Below are positions 34,750 to 48,060 of a stretch of 64,000 nt of DNA, one piece after another. The translations under genes were made by a program, and so were the position numbers. The notes below the pieces were generated by a model, which was not told where the DNA came from, did no database searches, and worked only from the letters and a program-made list of their open reading frames with translations. This stretch comes from Dermatemys mawii (Eukaryota > Chordata > Testudines > Dermatemydidae), in assembly GCA_007922305.1 (NCBI GenBank), contig ML677334.1, positions 21,551,697 to 21,615,696 of the forward strand, written 5' to 3'. Position 1 is the first letter of the stretch, and every line of letters starts with the position of its first letter.

Positions 34750-36589
34750 CCTTCCACTTCTCTCACAGAGTTGTACTAGTTCTTGAGTGGTCAAAATCCT
34801 TCACGTGCACAGTGAGGGAGAGAGGTAAGTACGTTTACTTGCCACTTTTACACATTTACTAATGGTAGAGCATGGAATTTAAGAGATGCCATGATGGAAC
34901 AATTCAGCTTGTAATAAAGAGTGGATGTGGTAAATGAAGTTAAATAAAGATCCAAACAATTGCAGCAGCTGGAATGTTGCTAGCAATTAACGTGAATAGA
35001 TCAAAAGTGATACAAGACGACAACGTAAGTGGAGTGGAATACAATAACCTTGAATGAAAGTGTGGAACACTGCAGCAACATATAATTGGTCGTGGGGAAC
35101 TGTACATAATCAGGAGAAATCAAATGGCATTTAGCACTGGACCAGGATTTGCATATGACTGATTGTAAAAAGTCAGACTTTACAGCTGGTACTGTGAGTC
35201 ACTCAGAGAAATATGTCCCCTGGTAATACGCTATGCTTGGTGCCTCCACTGGGGCAAAGAATTCTGCAAAGCTGAAAGTAAGCTCTGAGTGACTGAGTTC
35301 ACATAGCACCATTACAAACCAAACATTATTCCAAAGGAATATTTGGAAGCTTTTGCTTATGACTTGGAATTCTTGCTGACATAGCCATTACAAACACATG
35401 GGGAGATACTAGGCCTACCCCACTGGCTGAGCAAGGGCTCAATCTCTATGAAAAGTTGTCAACAAGAAGTCAGTATGTAGTTTTGCTGACACCATGACCT
35501 TAGTCAAATGGCTGTGGTACGCAAGAAGGCCTGGGATGGCACTGGATTGGAAGAGCCCTAATACTATGAGAGAAGCAAGATTCAACAGTGTGGTAAGTGG
35601 CAACACTGACAAAGCAAGCCACTGGTGACAGAGGGGAACATAAGTAGCAGTAGCAGCCATTATCTCAGCATTATGGTGACATCTGTCTCACAGTCTGAGA
35701 GGTGACTGTCAAGACTTCAAGAATGCTAAAGGCAGAAGGCGACCGTGGTGGCCACAACCCTGGAACTGGGTCGGTCAGTAGACTTTGTGTTCCAGATAGG
35801 GCTACCAGTGGGTTATATTCAGGACAGCAAGGTTTAGCTCCCACTAAAATTCTTCATGAGGAGATTTCCTTGGAGAAAGGGAATGAGAAGAATTTTACTG
35901 CAGTATCAGTATTCACAGCTCACAGCCAGTATGAATTGTTCACTGTGAACCTTTTACACTTGCTAGGGAGGAACGAGGAGCAGGAGTGAATTTTTCTTAA
36001 AACAAAGAGCATGCTAACCTTGAAGGAGGTGTGGTTAATGTGAAGTGAAAACGTGTGTGCAACAAGACATGGGTGGGGAATATATACTATAGAGAGAAGG
36101 CACCCTGCGTTCAAAATACTATCATGTTCTGTGGGCTCTGTACAACTCAGAGTAAGGCAGATAAATCATGAGTCTTTATTCAGGCAAAGCTTTTTAGGAA
36201 GGTGAATATCTGTGTTTTCCAAAATTACATCCTCTTTAGGTTTTTCCACTCTCACTTAGTAATATGAGGAGCGTGTGTAAATTAAAAATAAAAAAAAAAT
36301 CAAAGACCTCTAGTATCTTAATATTTTTTTTAAAAAAACATGGTGGTAGATTGTCATCTCTTTGCACTGTGGTAATAAGCAGTCCCACAGAAGACAAACA
36401 GGAACAGTCCCATCTCTCAGAATGGGACATCTTATTTAGTTTAAGCTTCCTGCAGGATTGAAAACTATCAATGCAATTTTTCACTAGACTCTGCAGGCTT
36501 AATTCAGAGAGATGTTTTTATACTTCTCTGGCAGTGTGACTGAGCCCTGACCTGTGTGTGTAAAGATGTAAACAACAATGAGGCCCTGC
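34750..36589. other. Non-coding stretch, nothing recognised
   Basis: The first part probably continues the older repeat on the other side of the provirus. The rest is AT-rich unique-looking DNA without a domain-bearing frame. Confidence 0.35.
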
Positions 36590-36814
36590 ATATTTTATGA
36601 GAAATATAGCACTGCAGCTATGCCACTGTGGCACTCCTAGTGCAAATATATCCTACAGTGATGAAAGCTGCAGTTAATTCAACTTCCTGAGAGGCCACAG
36701 CTAGATCAACAGAATTCCTGCACTGACCTAGCCATGTCCATGCCAGGAGTTAAGTTGGTTTAACTGTGGTGCTCAAGCGGGTGAATCTAAATTTTAAGTG
36801 TAGACCAGGCCTTA
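36590..36814. mobile_element. MITE remnant
   Basis: The right end AAGTGTAGACCAGGCCTTAG is a clear GTCTACACT-type terminus read outward. The interior (CACTGCAGCTATGCCACTGTGG, TAGCCATGTCCATGCC) resembles the MITE at 57061-57331. The left terminus is eroded. Confidence 0.45.
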
Positions 36815-39800
36815 GTGTGTGCCATGTTTTAGAGTGACAACTAAGGAAAGTTGCTGGGGAGAAGGTACCTGAATTGGAGCATTTCATGTTGGGAGCCTTT
36901 ACAAATGGTATTTACATACCTAAAAGGGATGCCATTTTGAAAAACATTAATATTCCTAAAAAGTCTTACTTGTTTACAAACTCCTAATTTATCCACTTAC
37001 TCTGTGTTGTACAGAGCACACAGAACCTGGCACTATATTGAACTCGGGGTGATTTCTCCCTATTGAAACATTATCCCTTATGTACTGGGCAATGGGACTT
37101 GGGCACCTAAATCATTTTTGACAACATTGCCTTGTATCTATTCATAGCAATCGAGGAAAATATACCCTTAGATAAGAAGATTTTTTTTCTAAATTGAACG
37201 TTTCCTACAATGCACATGATCCAATATTAGGAAGCCATTAGAATTACAGGATTTAAGTAATTTTAAGTGTCACTATTTCACTCCCATTGTTACAAAGATA
37301 CATAGCTTCCTCAGGTCAGACTCCTGTCTACCATACCTTCTGGACCCACAGAAGCCAAAAGAATTCAAATTTCAAAAACTCCTGTTTAATTGCAATGAAG
37401 CCTCACTACATCTCCTGCTCCTGCATGGCGCATAAGACTTGCGTTCCATTGTTTGATGTTTTCAGGACCATGGTGTAACATGGAGCTATGAAGGGAGACT
37501 TTCACGGGGTAGTTACAGCAAACTTCTGTAACATCAGTCTGTGGAAGTCTTAAATAAGGACTATCAGATATGACTAAAAGCTTAACATATCTTTAAAAAG
37601 TATGGTTTAAGGACAGTTTAATCTTCTCAGCCTCTTTTTCTTCACCTCTGATCTGATACTGAAGTTGTAGGGCTAACTTGTCCCTATTCTGAGAGCTTTG
37701 TGTTGCAATCCAATGTCCCTCACTGACAGAATAGTCCCTAGGGGGCCATTACAACCTGACATGAGTTATAGCAGCCTTTGGGATATTAGAAAGTGTGACT
37801 TGGACTGATTCAAATAATTTATGCCATGTGCTTAGAGGCATCTTTGCTTCTCCTTTGTCGATCTTCTACACTCCACGCTGGTGAAGCAGAGGAATTAGCC
37901 TACATAATTCATGTCAAATTGCTATATGATAAACACATTTGTAACTTCACTGCAAGAAAAAGAAAAATGACGGTTGTCCAAGAGGCCATTAGCTTTAGTG
38001 AGTGTCCTAGTAAAAACCTATTAAACTTTTGAAAGGGTAGACATAGCAGTCAAAACAGGGTTACCACCATACTGAATTCTGAGCAGAAGCTGAGGCTAGT
38101 CTGAAAGTCAGAACTGTTAGGAGTAACAGTCAGAGGCTACTTAGTTTGTCCTAAATGTTACAAATACGGCAGCTATGCTGAAAATGGACTATGTGGATCT
38201 CTCCATACAGAATTTTCTATTTTCAATAAAAGCAATATACTGACCAAGTAAATGCCTTAAAATACATATGCTCTTGTTTCCAAGTTTGCTCCAGTAGGAA
38301 TTTCTCTTTAGAACAACAAAAATACAGAGATCTACAAAAAATGATCATAGGTGAGGTGACTGAACAACAGTAATGTGATATGAAGCCTTCCTAGAGATGG
38401 TTCAATTTTTTTTTTTAAAAAAAAAAAAGGTGGGAGAAGGGAAAGGGATAGGGTCTGATGAAGGAAAAAAAAAAAAAGCTATTGTGGAAAAACTTTGTCC
38501 TTGTTTTCCAATGTTTCAGAACAAAATATTGCCAAAACATTCTGAAATTTTGTTTCAAAGTTGTGGGGAAGTCCTGCTCTTCCCCACCAATAGCAACATT
38601 TTAAATACGACCCTTTTGGCCCCCCTTCAAAACTAAGTTTTGAAACAAAATTTAATTAAGAAGACTCCTGACTTCCTGAGACATAATTTCCATTTTTTCC
38701 AGACATTTCGGTCACCAGTCAGTGACTGAAAGCCATTGCCACCATAGGCTGTTGAGTGGCTTATGTGAAGTGAGCTGGTGCTCTCTCACAGTTCATTTTG
38801 AACTGGTATCCACACCATAAACCCTATTATAACTAACTGTTGCTGTGTTTGGCAGTCTCAGCTGAGATGCCATGGGGGCATGAAGACCGAGTTTTCTTTT
38901 CATCCAGTGAACAGCCTTGAAGCAATATTATTGCTATGGTCCTAGCTAGCTCTGTTTTCTGAACAAAGGTTTCTATTTCTTCTGCCACCTTCTACATGTA
39001 CTAAATTCACTTGAAAATGCATTCAATTATTAAGATAAACTCAGATTAATTTCTGGTCTACTATAGGACAACATTGATTTAGGCTATAATTCCTCTAACT
39101 AGGACAGAAGGCTCCCAAATGTTTCCTCATCCCCACAAGTGGCAAGAGACCAAGTGATATTTAAAAATAATAGGAGGTTTTTTCCATGGGGATAAAAGCA
39201 CCTGGCTAAAGGACTTGCCATTATGGCATGGATCCATGTTCTCTTGCTGGATTAGCTTGTGTCTCTGAACAATAATCACACTGACTATGAAGAGCTTGCT
39301 TTCACTTTTAATGAATCAGATGAGAGTGGGGATTGGCTGGAGAACACTTCTCATGAAGGGTCTATGCCTTGTGGCTGAAAGTTTCCATGAAACTCACCAA
39401 TAACATACCCATAGTTGGGCTTTGGAGCAATACCCTGGCTGCGTGAGTAGCCAAGTTTCTCCTAGAAGAAATCCATAAAAGGCACCCTGCACAATATTTT
39501 TCTTGGACTCGTGCAAATCAAGAATGAGAAATAGCTCATATATATATAATATAAATAAAATAGCCATATTTTCTTAAAAAGCATACACACGACTCAGAAA
39601 TGGAATTCCCAAGTTTGTTTGGAGGCACTTATGGAAGAATAAGGTTCTTCAATGTGTGTATAAGGGGGAAACAAAACACAATACACGTGGTAGAGGAGAA
39701 GAATGACCTTTACATCAGGCTGGACTGGTGAGCGCAGTTGGGGTTTTTTGGGACACTGTTTTTCGCTTTAAACAAACATGATTTTTTTCTTCCTACTTGC

Positions 39801-40234
39801 CCAAGCAATAAGTACTATGTAAATTTAAATGGTAGAACTGCAGCACCGGGTAAGCATTAGATTGTGTATATTACATTTTGGGTCTGCATTTTTGAGAATG
39901 AGTCATTAATATTCAAGTGAATTGAAAGTTGCATAACTGGAAATTCAAAATAAAATGTATGCTATGCTAAAACAGAAGTTTGCTAGGGCAGGAACAATCA
40001 TATTACATTTAGCTTCCTACTCTGATCCAAGAGGAAAGTTGGAGAGAGTTTGCTGCTTTTATTTTTAAAAGTTATACAGGTACATCACACAAATCCCAAA
40101 TCAGGTCCCACTGGGATTCACAAAACCTATTCCCAGTTGCTCCCAAACCCTGGAAGCATCTATAATTATTTTGTGCCTAAATTTCTGCAGTAAGAGAGCT
40201 CCCTAGGCACATATATTTCTGCCTCTGAACATAC
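36815..40234. other. Non-coding stretch with low-complexity tracts
   Basis: No gene recognised. Homopolymer-rich tracts lie at 38404-38428 (T-run into A-run) and 38465-38479 (A-run). The rest is AT-rich and unassigned. Confidence 0.4.
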
Positions 40235-40609
40235 TGTGACAGACTGGCAATATTCTGTAATATCTTGAACAAACCTTATTGGATTAAGATAACTTTATTG
40301 AATTAAATTAAATGTTATTTAATTAGGGTTAATACCTTCGGGGGTACATTCTATTAAAAATGCAGTTGTTTATGTGTTACTACAGCATTGTATGTACCTT
40401 CTCTAGTAGGGAGGAGGATGCTAGTGGATTTCCTGTGTTATCAGCCCGGTGAGGCTTCGGGGAGTAGGCCTAGGAGGTACATTAAATTGTGCCCACATCT
40501 GAAGCTGTATTGGTTTGCTCCAGGCCTCCTCCTCATTCCCACCTCCAGTGGAGCTGTGATTGAAGGCATTGCTAGGGACTTTCAGCTTGTATTCTGTTGG
40601 TTTCTGTCA
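40235..40609 (+). mobile_element. LTR-like repeat
   Basis: Begins TGTGACAGACTGGCAATATT and can end at CTGTCA, so the termini are partly inverted (TGTGACAG / CTGTCA). The beginning looks like a turtle LTR family known to me only by its appearance. No target duplication or internal retroviral sequence was found. The right boundary is uncertain. Confidence 0.4.
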
Positions 40610-41236
40610 ATGAAAGCTTAGGAGTAAACCAAGCCAGGCCTTTTAAAATGCAAAAGTGAAAAAAAAAAGTGACATTTAAAAACAGAACAGAGAGAAAGTG
40701 TGTAAATTACAAGATACTGGGAAATTACTTTCTAAGTAAGGAAATCTAGAATCCTATCAGAATAGTCACAGGAAGTGAATTCTAAACTCCTATAGAAGTA
40801 TTCACACCAGAAGCTTAATTAGAAGAGCTATACCTTTCCAGTTAAGAAAAGGAGACGTACGTTATGTAATGATCCAATCAACAGTACCCATCCCAGCTGA
40901 AATTTCAAACACTCCAACTCCTTAGACACTCTTTAGACCAAGAGTACAAATATCTGGCAATCAATTAGTCATAATTTATATGGCTGAGGAGGCGGTACAC
41001 TCTTCACAAACATAGTCTTCAGCCACCCATAGAAGAGAAAACAAAGTTTGTCAAAAAAGTGACTAACTCTACTGCATTTTTACAGAGGTTCATTTTACCA
41101 GACCAATGTTTAGTACAATTCCATTTTCAGATGACAAATGACACCTTGCTATTTTCTTCCATATTCCTCAACCACTTGTGTCCTTTGTACCCTGTCCAAG
41201 AGACACCGAGCTCTGCTTTTATTTCTTTATTCTCCT
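40610..41236. other. Non-coding stretch, nothing recognised
   Basis: No gene or assignable repeat seen. Confidence 0.4.
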
Positions 41237-41899
41237 TGTGATGGGGTGGACTCTGCCCAGAGGCCCCCTGCTGCACACACCCCCATTCCTGGAAAGGAGC
41301 AGAAGAGAAGTATTCCAAGTGGCCTACAGTGGTTGTGAAGAAGAAGCCAGTGAAGAAGTTCGCAGAGAGCAGCTAATCAGGGCCTGGCAAACTCACATAT
41401 AATGAGCTGCAAAACCAGAGTTGTGGGGGAGAGGACTATGTTCCTGGCTGGTTGAAAGAGTAGAAAGACCACAGACAGTTCAGTGCTGGCAGGAACCAGG
41501 GGAGCAAGAGAAAGCTCCTGGCTGGCTGCTGGGATTGAGCCTAAGACAGTTGCCAGCAGGGACTGCGGGAGCAAAGAAGGAGCAAAGAAGGCTGGCTGCT
41601 CATCCTGAGTAAAGACTGAGCCCAGGGAGGGCCACAGGAAAAGTGTCTCTAGGGAAGCAGCCCTTGAGGTATGGCCCGATACCAAGACCGGGACAAGTTA
41701 AAGACAGTATACCCTGAAAGGGTTTTGTTCTGTTTCACATACAGACAGTGTGTGGGACTCAGCTGGTGGGCTGAGACACTGAAAACACACCTGAGAAACC
41801 ACCAACAGAGGTCATCTAAGAGTGCAGGCACATGCACTCAGCCAGCAGATGCTCATGAGAAGCGGGATGCTCACAAGAAATTCATGCCACCCTGTTACA
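41237..41899 (+). mobile_element. Solo LTR, 663 bp, plus orientation
   Basis: Starts TGTGATGGGGTGGACTCTGC and ends CACCCTGTTACA, TG...CA. It matches the start and end of the LTR at 44440-45092 read on the other strand, so the two belong to one family. A TATA-like ATATAAT lies near 41396, about 160 bases in. No internal sequence adjoins. TCCT occurs on both sides but off by one or two bases from the ends, so the target duplication is uncertain. Confidence 0.65.
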
Positions 41900-43018
41900 G
41901 TCCTCATGACTGATTTTATGTCCTACCTTATGTCTTGCTTTATTGCTCCTCTCTCATCCTGTGATCCCTAGCCCTGGGGCCTGGCATAACCTTCTTCCAG
42001 GCGGAGCTACCATGCAGCCCAGAGATCTGCTGAGAAGCCGTTGTCCTCATGCTCAGCTGCTCTTAGATGTGAAGTAGCTAAGAAGGTGAGAGTCACTGGT
42101 GGTCGCTGGGGTTAGTGATGAAGCAGAGGTGTTGTGGGCCAATGCAGGCAAATGGCAAGTTACCAAATAGCTCATATATACAACCCCTACTAGAATCAGT
42201 GGATGTTGATGGTCATGGGACTGAGTATTGGCTTTTGTAAATTTAGCCAGATAAAATGACAGCAGCTGGTAACTAAAGTCCAGATGTCTTACCAGCACTG
42301 ATGTGCGTTACACTTAGTTCTTCAGGATTCTAATTAAACCAGAGCTTTGTCCCAGTTTCACTAGAACAAGCCAAGACATTGGGGCAGTCCTCTTTAAACC
42401 AAGGCAATGCTGGTAAATCAGGGCAGCTGGGCATCCTGTTTGTGTTCTGAAATGAGACACAGTGTTAAGACTTTCCCATTTTCTACTGCTTTTGGCTATG
42501 GTATTATCTACACAAAGCGATATGGGGGGAGAAAGGCATTCTGTTCATAATCTTTTGGGAGTGAAAGATAAAAGGGAGAACACTGTTACACACAGAGGAG
42601 CCTTGTGTGCTCACAAGAGAGCTGGCAGAGACATCCCCAACAGTTTACAGCAGTAGGGCATGCTAGGAGGGGATTACATCACTAACTCACTGGAACTGGA
42701 GGCAGTCACACCCTCCAAAGAAAGACCTACCAAATAATCTTTCTAATGTACAGTCAGTCAATCACACACCACATGTGGATGTTATTCGATCACTTCAGCT
42801 GAAGCAGAGTGTCTGTCTCCTTTGCTCAGAGAGACCTGACAAGACATTCATTGCCTTAGAGGATACACTATAGTTTTACATTTAAAAAAATCCATAGATT
42901 GTGAAAAGAGTCCTTCTGCAATTTCCTTTTTTGGCAGGTGCTGGGTGGGGGGAAAAGGGAGCAGGTGGAAGACAAACAGCAGCAAGTGCAACTGCTGCAC
43001 TGCAGTTGCTTAAACTAA
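41900..43018. other. Non-coding stretch, nothing recognised
   Basis: No domain-bearing frame or clear repeat. Confidence 0.4.
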
Positions 43019-43283
43019 GGGCTTGTCTTCACTAGAGCGGGGAGAGATCGATCTTTTGGCGATCAATTTATCCCATCTTGTCAAGACACGATAAATCTAT
43101 CGCCAGTGGCGCCCCCGTCGACTCTGGAACTCCAGCTCGCCAACAGGCGCAAGCTGGAGTCGACGGGGGAGCGCACCAGCTAACGCCGCTGCCGTGAGGA
43201 TGGCAGGTAAGTTGGCTGTAGATAAAGTAGCTGAAATTGCGTATCTACAGTCGATCCCCCCGCCCTACAGTGAGGACCAGCCC
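43019..43283. mobile_element. Harbinger-type MITE, 265 bp
   Basis: Left GGGCTTGTCTTCACTAG and, inward from the right, GGGCTGGTCCTCACTGTAGG. A perfect TAA target duplication stands on each side (43016-43018 and 43284-43286), which is the 3-bp type of PIF/Harbinger. The interior has CGATAAATC and GTCGACTC / GAGTCGAC, and is CpG-rich compared with its surroundings, suggesting a younger copy than the relative at 12078. Confidence 0.85.
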
Positions 43284-43286
43284 TAA

Positions 43287-44439
43287 AAGCGATCATTTCT
43301 CCATTACCAATTCTTTCCACACGGCATACCCCCACCTATTATTTTTAATCATAGGCAAAGATTGTAAGCACATAAAAGCAAGGATTGCCTTTATTATTGT
43401 GTGCACAGCACATAATACAACAGGATCTTGATCTCTACCTGAGGCTGCTGGGCACCACCAGACTACTAAGAAGTAAAGAGTCTTTAGTCCGATTTTTAAG
43501 TCTCAGGGGTGTCAGATAGGCTAGCACCTTGCATCAACACAGAAATTTTCTATGAAAAATGAAAAAAAGACAAAACACTTATGATCTTCGGCCTCCTGCA
43601 GTAGTGAATGCCACAGTCTGGATAAAGGAGGATTTCCTTGTGCTAGTTCAATATTTACCTGAGAATTATTGCATGGGATGATCCTGTTCCCATATTATGC
43701 AACAGTAATTCAAGTAACAGGGGGAAAAAAGAGTATCCATAGAACCAGAGTACATGAACAAGGCTAGAAAGGGGAAAGGGTTTTGTCAGTCTGTTCAATT
43801 CGGAACATGGCAGAGCTATTAGGTTACTGCACAGAACATCTATCAGATTTTTTAGTTGTTTTTCCTTTGAAAAGAATGTGTTCATTTATAAACTACACAT
43901 TACAAATTCTGTTTAAAGACATTGGAAAGGACAGTGTATGGAGAAGGATTTTCACTTCAATAGGCTATAGCTTACCTTACAGGTAAGAAGGAGGAAAAGG
44001 AATAAGCGATAGAAGATGAGACATTTGACTTTTGATTTAAAAGAGTGGTCGACAGGAAGGTGTTCTTTTAGTTTGCACCTCAGGACTTTGCTAACATTTC
44101 TGGCTACTTCCAAGCTAGACAGTAGAGCAAACAGCTCAGAAGCTCAACAATGATGACCAGCACTCTGAATTCTCTGTGCACATAAAAGATCTTTCATTAT
44201 ATCCATTATTCACTGCTTGCTACAGCTACAGATAGTCATGCAACAAGTTGAAAAAGCTTAATGTGATAAGTGAATTTATTGTAGCACGTCAACTGCTTCA
44301 CCTGTAACCTGCCCATTCAACTACAAATCCTAGAGCAGTTTCTGTCCCCTGCCAGACAAGTATTTCCATCTTCACTTTCCAGTTGTAGAGTGGCCCCCGC
44401 AAAACCTAACACTTGTTCATTGCCCAGGACAAGCCAGCC
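43287..44439. other. Non-coding stretch, nothing recognised
   Basis: AT-rich, no gene or assignable repeat. Confidence 0.4.
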
Positions 44440-45092
44440 TGTAATGGCATGACACTCACCTCCTCCTCCTGGCTGAGTGAGTCTGTGCTTCTCCCAGTTT
44501 ATGGTGACCCCTTCTGGCAGTTTCTAGTGACTGAGCCCTCTGGTCAAGTCTCACACAGTCTCTATGGAACACAATTCAAACAGACCCCAGGTGGTTCAAC
44601 GGAGACCTATCATAAAGCCTCTCAGTCTTTAAGCCATCTCATGGTCTTACAGTCCCAGCCCTGCTTTCAGTTCCCTGGGTCAGCTGCCTGCAGCCCCAGA
44701 CTTCACCAATGCTTCACCCTCACTTCAGGGCTCTTCTATGTACAGGCTCAGCAGCCAGCCAGGAGTTCTCTCTCATTCCCCTGGTCCCTGCCAGCACTGA
44801 GCTGTCCATGGTGCTGCAGTTCCCTTTGGCCAGTCAGGAGCACCATCTGAACTCATCTGGCTCCAGCAAGGAACTGACTCAGAACTGCACTGCACCGTCT
44901 TTTATACTAGCCTGCAAACCTCTGATTGGCTAGCCCCTTGCAGCCTCCCCTCCTATCCCGATGGGCTGCTTCCTGTGCAGTCTGTCCAGGCTGCTTGGAG
45001 GATTTAGCACAACTACTCTCTTCCTGGGATGGGTGTGGCAGGTCACTGAGGCTTCCAGTAGGGGACCTCTGGACATAGTCCACCCTGTCACA
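44440..45092 (-). mobile_element. Solo LTR, 653 bp, minus orientation
   Basis: On the minus strand it begins TGTGACAGGGTGGACTATGT and ends GTCATGCCATTACA. TATAAAA at about 44906-44900 (minus) lies some 190 bases in, a plausible promoter. It is the same family as 41237-41899. The open frame at 44413-44850 is antisense to it and has no known domain. No matching target duplication was found. Confidence 0.65.
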
Positions 45093-45949
45093 CAGTCCAA
45101 AAATAGTTTTTAGCACTCTAGAACATTTCCTAAAGTACTTTCTGTAATAAGTGTTTGTACAGAGTGTAGAATAGTATAGGGTGAACTGAGAGATTTTTAC
45201 TGAAACTTGTTTAAGAAGACAAGCGCAATTCATTTCTGGCTTTGCAATGCTTGAGTACCAGGCCCATCCCAGACTCATACATAAATCCTGTACACCAGGT
45301 CATGGTGTATGACATATAAATATGTGCAATCCTAGGCACTTTGTGTGTAATTGCTTCTTTGACTCCACAATATTTGGCAGCATCCAAGTGTAGATGAACA
45401 TGTATCCCTACTATTTTAACATTTTTTTCCATATCTTTCTTGTTTCCCCTGGGAGCTGATCATTTTTTGCCTGGAATCCTTCTAGCCCAGCAGCTGGAAT
45501 ATTTTTAACAGATTTGTTAATTCTTGAAATCCTAGAGCATGTTTAGCTGGATGATTATGGATTAAGTTTCAAATACATCAAGGATGAGGGGGAAATAATT
45601 CCTTCAGGGGTCTGCTAATAGGTCACCTACCAATAGTCTAGAGAACTCAGCCTCAATTCCTAGGTTTGCCTATAGGAAATATAATCCAAGAGTCAGGGGT
45701 TGAGCCCACAGCACAAACCAATTGTTTGTGCAAGTTGTGCACATAGCTATCCCATGGAGCCAAATGTTATTACTGTATTGTTACTTCTCCTTCCCCATTC
45801 CCACTTATTGCTTGCTACATCTACTCATTGCATCTTGTCTTGACTAAGACTCCAATCCTACAACAGATAGGTGGACTACTGACCCTGTGTGGAGTCCCAT
45901 GGGGGTCTTCCAGGGTACAGCTCACCTACGCATTGTATATTGCAGGATT

Positions 45950-46050
45950 GGGGCCTTAGATTGGAAATTCCTTGATACAAGATGTCTTTCTGCATTTGTA
46001 CAGTGCCTAACACAGCAGGGGCCCAAACCTGACTGAGGCCTTTGGGTGCT
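45950..46050 (+). repeat. Ancient SINE-like repeat fragment
   Basis: TTTGTACAGTGCCTAACACAG followed by a GGGGCCCAAACCTGACTGAG-like stretch is the same family as 60336-60435 on the same strand and 53545-53655 on the other. Confidence 0.45.
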
Positions 46051-47639
46051 GTCCTAACACCAACAGTAGGTTTATGTACACACACCCCCACACAAATTTT
46101 ATTGTAGAGTTCATACTTTCTCACACTGACTTCTCTAAAGCCGCTCCCATAGCAAATTTATACAGTTTTCAATTCAAAGAGTGATTTTCCTATGTGCCAC
46201 CACAGCAAACTCAAACTGAAATCTAATAAAATAAATCAATCAGAGCAGTACTTGTTCTAACTTCCATGTGCTTTACCAGTAGACCAGATTCTGCAATGAT
46301 AGCTTAACCTCAAAAATTTGTTATGAGTAATGAAGCAGAATAAAAATGGGGTTTTACTCCTAAAATAAGTATACTTATGCATTAAAAATACACTGCTTGC
46401 TTAAGAAATAATTAATATAAAGAGGTGGATTATATACTGGCAATGCTATCACTATAGTAAAATTGAAGTGAATCAATGGGCATTTCTTTTTAATCTTGAA
46501 TATCTCATCAGAACACTTTTGTATTAGAAACCTAATTTGTTCTTGGTGTTGCAGAATGCCATAAGAAGAGATGCTTTGAATTTCATTTCATACTGCTTGC
46601 AGAAACATGTATTTGATAGTGCTTAAAATATTGATGGCACTGTACTGTATGCACACACATCTATACTGTACTGTACCTCTAAGGTACTTGAGGAAATTAA
46701 AGTGTTTTAAGATTATCATATCAAGATGTTCTTAATTTTTTTTAATTTGCTGCTTTATTAGGTTGATTAGTCTAGCAGCTCTAAATCAGAAGTTTACAAA
46801 GATGCAGTTCATTCATAGTGCATGAGGGCTGAGGAATAAGCTTTTCCTAAACTACGAAATAATGTTTGTCTAGCCTTCCACTTGCTAAAAGGCAATACAG
46901 ATTTTTAAAGCAGCAACTTACTTTTGTCTGGTTATATAAATAGTCAAATTTGTGTTCAAAAAATAATCCTGAACTTGCAAGAGAGTGTAAGCGTACGTGT
47001 AAGAGAAGAGAGGGAGTAGGGACCTTTTGACTCCTTTACACTTGGTAAGGGTTATATTACAAACCAGCTTCAAAAGTAACAGCAAATAAGCAGCGTTAAA
47101 TGCTTCTTCCTTTGGAAATATGATGGGTTTTTTGCAAATTTACCATGGCTCCCTCCCATTGACCATTTCCACTCTAAACACAGATAATGGATTCAATTTA
47201 TTTAATGGTGGGTGAATTTACTGTAACGTTTAAAAACCAAGGGCCCACCTCATCCCTGATATGTCAAGTTTCATAGGGATGGCTTGAACCTTACATCTCT
47301 GCTTATTAGTGTGTAAAGAAAGCACTTTGATTCTCTAGTTAGTCACTCAGAGTCTCAGAAAGTGACTTAGTCTGGTAGAAGTTAAGACAAGATCATCTGG
47401 AAGTGACAAGGCCCTGTAAGCATGTAGTTTACCTCTCAACCATCAGTTATTCAGACAGTCTCCCTTCACTGACTAGGATCTTCACAAGCAGATAGGGAGA
47501 TTCGGCCCCCTGGCCATTTCAAAATATCTCCCATTCCAACAGAAAGAGTTAAAATGAGAAGACAAAGTCAGATCTTCTCCCATCAGTGTAGGAATCCACA
47601 GGAAGTTCTTTTCCTTTTGGTTGGATGGATGCCCAGTCT

Positions 47640-48060
47640 CCCCACCTCACAGCTAACTGTAGCCCATACTATCCCCTCCTGCACTCTAACCCCCTGCCCC
47701 ACCCTGGAGCTCTCTCCTGCACCCCAAACGCCTCATCCCTGGCTGCACCCCAACCCCCTACCCAAGCCCAGATCCCTTTCCTGCACCTAGAACCCCTCAT
47801 TTATGGTCCCACCCCAGAGCCTGCATCCCCATCCCAAAGCCCATACTGCCTTCCACACCTCAACCCCCTGCCTCAGCCTGGAGCCCCCTTGCACACCTCA
47901 GTGCCCTGTCCCAACCTGGTGAAAATGAGCAAGTGAGCGATAGTTGGGGAGAGTGAGCAATGGAGGGAAGGAGGTGGAGTGAGCAGGGGCATGGCCTCTG
48001 AAAAGGGGTGTGGCAGGGGCAGGGCAAGGGTGTTCGGTTTTCTGCATCTAGAAAATTGGC
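47640..48060. repeat. C-rich minisatellite-like repeat
   Basis: Imperfect repetition of CACCCCAACCCCCTGCCC-like words up to about 47920. It is followed by GTGAAAATGAGCAAGTGAGC and a right edge GAAAATTGGCAACTCT. This is the composition of a known type of turtle DNA-repeat interior. Open frames here are compositional. Confidence 0.5.

Noticed and set aside
44413..44850. 145-codon open frame, plus strand
   Set aside because: It is antisense to a solo LTR and has no domain; leucine/serine-rich composition follows from the LTR.
41237..45092. One provirus bounded by the LTRs at 41 and 44 kb
   Set aside because: The two LTRs are in opposite orientation and no gag, pol or primer site lies between them.
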